Shown: positions 5,573 to 8,494 of the stretch, in pieces | Position numbering within the stretch: position 1 is the stretch's first letter | Layout of the letters: each line of letters starts with the position of its first letter | Source of the DNA: Firmicutes bacterium UBA1768 | Lineage (GTDB): Bacteria; Bacillota; Clostridia; Peptostreptococcales; Anaerovoracaceae | Assembly (NCBI GenBank): GCA_002315335.1 | Contig: DCGW01000080.1 | Coordinates: forward strand, 509-9,002 | Length of the DNA: 8,494 nt | Reading direction: 5' to 3' | Position numbers and translations under genes: made by a program | Notes under the pieces: model-generated | What the model saw: only the letters and a program-made list of their open reading frames with translations | What the model was told of the DNA's origin: nothing | Database searches by the model: none

Positions 5573-6781
5573 TTGAAGAGATTATCAATAATACTGGCAG
5601 TTGTTTTGGCTTTTGCGCTTATGCTTACGGGCTGTGACAAAGCTGGCTCGACCGAAGCAGACGGTTCAACGCCGGTTATTAAGATTGGTGTTATCGGCCT
5701 GGATGAAGGTGCTGAGGTTCAGGACGGAGCACAGGAGCTGACAGGGGTAGCATATGCAAACTATGTCTGCCCGGAGGTAGAGATAAACGGGAAAAGCTGC
5801 AAAATAGAATTAACCGATGACCTTAGCGGTGCGGCTGCGGTTATTTCATTAAGGGGAAGTGCCGAAACCGCCGAAGCGGTGAAAAATATCGGCGATACCG
5901 CGGTTATTTCGCCAACCTGTACAGAAAATGATTTCGCAAAAATAGGTGAAAATTGTTTCACAGCATGTTTCACGGACAGCTTTCAGGCGCAGACTCTTTC
6001 TGAGTTTGCAAAGGAAAGGTTAAAGGCACAAGTTGTTTGCTGTCTCGCTGAAAAGGGTAACGACTCATCCACAAAGCTCTGCGATGCTTTTATGACGGAG
6101 TTTAAAAAGGATGGCGGTAACGTAATATATGAAACCATAAATGTAGGGAGCAGCGACTATACCACAGTGGTAGAAAATGCCGTAAAATCTGGTGCAGATG
6201 TTTTCTTTGCACCTGTTTCGACCGAGGCAGGAGCGGCATTAATAGAAGAGGCGGCAAAGCAGAAATACGAAAAGCCGATAATATCGGGAACAGCCTGGGA
6301 TTCAAGCCTGATTGCCGAAACAGCTCATGGAAAACAGGTAGAAATATTTATCACAGCCTTCTATATGGAAGGACAGAACCTTGACTTTGATGAGGGCTAC
6401 AAGGCATGGCTGGGATCTAACGAAGACATGGCCAAAATAGTTGGTGGTGCGGATATAGTATCATCGGCGGCAATGAAGGGCTATGATGCATACTTCGCAG
6501 TTATTGAGGCGATAAAGTCCGCAAACTCGGACAAGGCGGCCGATATTATGAAGGCCCTTGGTGGAATAAGCGCTCAGGGTGTTTGCTCGGAAATAGCTTT
6601 TAACGCAAATCGAACAGCAAAGAACACCCTCGCATATATGAAAAAATGTGATATCGAAGAGGGCGGCTGGGACTTCGTAAGAAAGCACTTCACAGACCCG
6701 GTGCAGCCTGAGGTGACTGTAGAGTCAACAAGTCCGGCAGCAGAGACTGCGGATACGAGCGGGGCTAAGCCGGCAGGCTGA
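5573..6781 (+). CDS. LivJ-type ABC transporter substrate-binding lipoprotein (periplasmic-binding type 1 fold)
   Basis: A 402-residue binding protein related to the branched-chain amino acid/amide receptors of ABC importers. The signal peptide ends in lipobox LTGC with Cys21. The mature domain opens with VIKIGVIGLDEGAEVQDGAQ, then a TAVISPTCTENDF strand-loop, DYTTVVENAVKSGADVFFAP and GYDAYFAVIEAI near the end, all at positions usual for LivJ-like proteins. The TTG at 5573 is the start: the next in-frame ATG (residue 17) would remove most of the signal peptide, and a purine-rich GGGGGAAG lies just upstream. The segment between the first strand and TAVISPT is less standard than usual, with AAAVISLRGSAETAEAV where a GPxxS-type motif is expected. 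The C-terminus carries a Ser/Thr/Ala/Pro-rich tail of about 20 residues. No LivHMGF permease or ATPase genes are in the window, so transport partners are elsewhere or it serves as a sensor. The ligand is unknown. Confidence 0.87.
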   Translation: MKRLSIILAVVLAFALMLTGCDKAGSTEADGSTPVIKIGVIGLDEGAEVQDGAQELTGVAYANYVCPEVEINGKSCKIELTDDLSGAAAVISLRGSAETAEAVKNIGDTAVISPTCTENDFAKIGENCFTACFTDSFQAQTLSEFAKERLKAQVVCCLAEKGNDSSTKLCDAFMTEFKKDGGNVIYETINVGSSDYTTVVENAVKSGADVFFAPVSTEAGAALIEEAAKQKYEKPIISGTAWDSSLIAETAHGKQVEIFITAFYMEGQNLDFDEGYKAWLGSNEDMAKIVGGADIVSSAAMKGYDAYFAVIEAIKSANSDKAADIMKALGGISAQGVCSEIAFNANRTAKNTLAYMKKCDIEEGGWDFVRKHFTDPVQPEVTVESTSPAAETADTSGAKPAG

Positions 6782-6790
6782 TAAAAGTAA

Positions 6791-6804
6791 GCTGCAAAAG
6801 CAGC
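6791..6804 (+). repeat. Small hairpin after the LivJ-type gene
   Basis: GCTGC (6791-6795), AAAA loop, GCAGC (6800-6804): a perfect 5-bp stem just after the stop codon. It has no T run, so it is not a convincing terminator. Confidence 0.35.
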
Positions 6805-6859
6805 AACTAAGCAGTGAATAATAGGGCAGAAATCTGCGCTTTATAAATAATAGTCAAAC

Positions 6860-6880
6860 CCCCTTGAGGGGCGGCTTTAA
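6860..6880 (+). terminator. Weak terminator-like hairpin before the NifU-type gene
   Basis: CCCC (6860-6863), TTGA loop, GGGG (6868-6871), followed by CGGCTTTAA. The stem is short and the T run poor. With the hairpin at 6791-6804 and a GCAG/CTGC pair at 6826-6837 it makes up a structured 125-base spacer. No clear promoter for the next gene was found, so read-through from the lipoprotein gene is possible. Confidence 0.3.
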
Positions 6881-6906
6881 TAGTTCTATATGAGGAGGAG
6901 TTTATC

Positions 6907-7128
6907 ATGGAAGAGAAAATCAAGGCAGCAATAGACGACATCAGACCATATTTACAGGGACACGGCGGAGACGTTGAGTTTGTTTCTTTTATTGATGGTG
7001 TGGTTAACGTAAGACTTCAGGGAGCCTGCCACGGCTGTGCAGGTGCTCAGCAGACACTCAAGCTTGGAATCCAGAAGGTTCTCGTTGAGATGTTCCCGGA
7101 TGACATCAAGAGCGTTGAATCAGTATAG
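6907..7128 (+). CDS. NifU-family C-terminal domain Fe-S scaffold protein
   Basis: A 73-residue stand-alone NifU C-terminal domain (Nfu type). It has the hallmark GHGGDVEFV phrase (18-26) and a CxxC pair, Cys41 and Cys44, in LQGACHGCAGAQ, the ligands for a transient iron-sulfur cluster passed to target enzymes in the cytoplasm. The usual Nfu motif is CxxC within a conserved G-x-C-x-x-C block, as here. The length is normal for the minimal version found in Firmicutes. ATG at 6907 follows a strong GAGGAGGAG site. It stands alone: no sufBCD, iscSU or other cluster-assembly genes are adjacent. A strong terminator follows at 7200-7229. Confidence 0.93.
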   Translation: MEEKIKAAIDDIRPYLQGHGGDVEFVSFIDGVVNVRLQGACHGCAGAQQTLKLGIQKVLVEMFPDDIKSVESV

Positions 7129-7140
7129 CTAAGCTGATTA

Positions 7141-7229
7141 ATAGGGTGACGGCATGCTTTGCAGAAAACTGCAGACCTATACCGCCGCTCTCAGAATTGT
7201 GGGGAGGCTCTGAGGGGCTTCCCCATTTT
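7141..7229 (+). promoter_or_regulatory. Candidate structured leader with competing terminator helix (riboswitch-like, unidentified)
   Basis: Several helices are nested in about 90 bases: ATAGG (7141-7145) with CCTAT (7176-7180), enclosing TGCAG-AAAA-CTGCA (7160-7173). CGGC (7150-7153) could pair outside that stem with GCCG (7184-7187), a pseudoknot-like arrangement. CTCAGA (7190-7195) can pair with TCTGAG (7209-7214), which would break the terminator stem at 7200-7225. It matches no riboswitch class I recognise. Each helix is short enough to occur by chance, and the region may be only the 3' end of the NifU-type transcript. Confidence 0.3.
7200..7229 (+). terminator. Strong rho-independent terminator
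   Basis: An 11-bp stem, TGGGGAGGCTC (7200-7210) with GGGCTTCCCCA (7215-7225) including two G-U pairs, closes a TGAG loop and is followed by TTTT (7226-7229). It ends the NifU-type transcript or attenuates the CapA gene 63 bases downstream. Confidence 0.8.
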
Positions 7230-7233
7230 GAAG

Positions 7234-7239
7234 TATAAT
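7234..7239 (+). promoter_or_regulatory. Perfect -10 hexamer upstream of the CapA gene
   Basis: TATAAT lies directly after the terminator T run. The matching -35 position falls inside the terminator stem and has no consensus (GAGGGG at 17 spacing). It may be the CapA promoter, possibly needing an activator, or a chance match. Confidence 0.35.
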
Positions 7240-7292
7240 GATTTATTATTGCCGAAAGAAGTAAGACGGCATGATAAAAGAACGGAGTACAT

Positions 7293-8494
7293 ATGTTGCG
7301 AATAAAGAGGTACAGAATTAAGCCTCGAGGAATAGTAATACTCGCGGTTCTTGCGGTTTTGATAATAGCTGCCATAGCAGGTGCTGTCGCCTTGATTTCC
7401 CATTTGGTTAACAGCGGAAGCGAAGATGCGAAGGCTGTTGAAGCTGAGGCCGTTTCTGAAGAGCTCTCAATTCTCTGTGTGGGAGACATAATGGCGCATA
7501 TGCCCCAATATAGGGCGGCTTATGACGAGTCTACGGACACCTATGACTTTACAGAAAACTATAAATACGTGAAAAAGTACATCGAATGTGCCGACATTGC
7601 ATTGTGCAATGTCGAAACTGTGTTTGCAGATAAACCTCTTCAGGGTTATCCTACGTTTAACGCGCCTGAGGAACTGGCCACAGCGATTGCGGGAGCGGGC
7701 TTTGACGTTGCAATCACATCAAACAACCATATGTTAGATCAGGGAACCGAGGGGGTTGAGCAGAGCCTTAAGGTGTTGAGGAAGAATGGCCTGACTACCG
7801 TGGGTTCAAGGCTCACTGAGGATGAAAAGGAATATGCTCTTGTCAAGGTTAAGGGTATCAAGGTTGGTATTGTAGCGTATACATACGAAACTACGGGGAC
7901 TTCAACCACCAGGAGCCTTAACGGAATGGCTATTCCAGAGGCTGCAATATCGAAAATCTGCAGCTTTAATCCAACCTGTTGGGATACAGAAATTACTAAA
8001 ATCACGGACAATATTACCCTTGCCAGAGAGGCCGGTGCGCAGATTATTATCTGTTATTTCCATTGGGGCGAGGAATATGCAAGCGAGCCTCAGGAGTATC
8101 AGGTGAAAATGGCGGAGCAGATAGCTGCAAATGCGGGTGCGGACGTAATTTTTGCATCTCATCCACATGTGCTTGAGCGAGCAGAAACCATTTACAGCGA
8201 AAAGTATAAGAAGACAGTGCCGGTATTCTACTCGATGGGCAATTTCATTTCAAATCAGAGATCAGAAACTCTCGGAGCATCCCACAGGAATACTGAGGAT
8301 GGTATGCTGGCAGAGGTCACCTTTACATTGAACAAGGAAGATGGGAAAGTTAAGTCGGTTAAGCTTGCAAGGGCTACCGCACTGCCCACATGGACAAGTC
8401 GTGTCAATGTGAACGGCGATTGGCTTTATGAAATAATACCGCTCGATACAAGCTACGGAAAAAACGAAAGTCTGGTAAAATATGGAAATGTTTC
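7293..8494 (+). CDS. Membrane-anchored CapA-family protein, metallophosphatase-like (3' end beyond window)
   Basis: About 400 residues are visible and the frame is still open at the right edge. A basic N-terminus and single transmembrane helix (about 13-36) leave the rest outside the cell. The CapA catalytic-type fold is well marked: CVGDIMAH with Asp65 and His69, CNVET with Asn106 and Glu108, TSNNHMLDQG with Asn144, Asn145 and His146, YFHWGEEY with His257, SHPHVLE with His290 and His292, and FYSMGNFISNQ at 312-322. These residues correspond to the metal-site positions of calcineurin-like enzymes to which CapA is related. CapA/PgsA proteins act in poly-gamma-glutamate synthesis or export, but many clostridial members stand alone and their role is unclear. 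No capB/capC (pgsB/pgsC) genes are on the visible side; they could lie downstream. ATG at 7293 has GGAG at 7284-7287. Confidence 0.92.
   Translation, partial: MLRIKRYRIKPRGIVILAVLAVLIIAAIAGAVALISHLVNSGSEDAKAVEAEAVSEELSILCVGDIMAHMPQYRAAYDESTDTYDFTENYKYVKKYIECADIALCNVETVFADKPLQGYPTFNAPEELATAIAGAGFDVAITSNNHMLDQGTEGVEQSLKVLRKNGLTTVGSRLTEDEKEYALVKVKGIKVGIVAYTYETTGTSTTRSLNGMAIPEAAISKICSFNPTCWDTEITKITDNITLAREAGAQIIICYFHWGEEYASEPQEYQVKMAEQIAANAGADVIFASHPHVLERAETIYSEKYKKTVPVFYSMGNFISNQRSETLGASHRNTEDGMLAEVTFTLNKEDGKVKSVKLARATALPTWTSRVNVNGDWLYEIIPLDTSYGKNESLVKYGNV

Noticed and set aside
7106..7489. Minus-strand open frame spanning the NifU-type gene end and the CapA start
   Set aside because: It crosses a strong terminator and the CapA signal-anchor region, which has a clear start and motifs on the plus strand.

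Overview
The window looks like a chromosomal segment of a low- to mid-GC Gram-positive anaerobe, probably a member of the Clostridia. This is inferred from strong GGAGG-type ribosome binding sites, TTG start codons, sigma-A-like promoters, two lipoproteins with clear lipoboxes and the kinds of protein families present. No rRNA or marker gene allows a finer placement.

Layout. On the minus strand at the left edge is a two-component pair of the KdpDE type. It consists of a short sensor kinase (329-1426) and the N-terminal part of its response regulator (1-319, cut by the window edge). Across an AT-rich divergent intergenic region, everything else runs on the plus strand. First comes a TAXI-family solute-binding lipoprotein (1572-2495), followed closely by a TetR-type regulator (2557-3138). 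A 619-base stretch without a credible gene follows (3139-3757). It holds a strong terminator, a candidate small RNA and two copies of a hairpin repeat with identical 12-bp arms. Next are a long-chain acyl-CoA synthetase-like enzyme (3758-5464), a LivJ-type branched-chain amino-acid/amide-binding lipoprotein (5573-6781), a small NifU-type Fe-S protein (6907-7128) and a membrane-anchored CapA-family protein (7293 to the right edge, incomplete).

The genes do not form one pathway. Most have their own promoter or terminator, so this reads as several short transcription units. Both solute-binding lipoproteins are orphans here, with no permease or ATPase subunit in the window. The TAXI lipoprotein is divergent from a two-component system and next to a TetR regulator, so it could feed a sensing circuit, but that is inference.

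The material least explained by known genes is RNA- or repeat-like. It comprises the duplicated 36-nt hairpin in 3398-3610, a possible 84-nt transcript ending at 3315, and a multi-helix leader at 7141-7229 that ends in a strong terminator with a competing helix, upstream of the CapA gene. No complete new system can be claimed from this sequence. No CRISPR array, tRNA, rRNA or transposase gene was seen.
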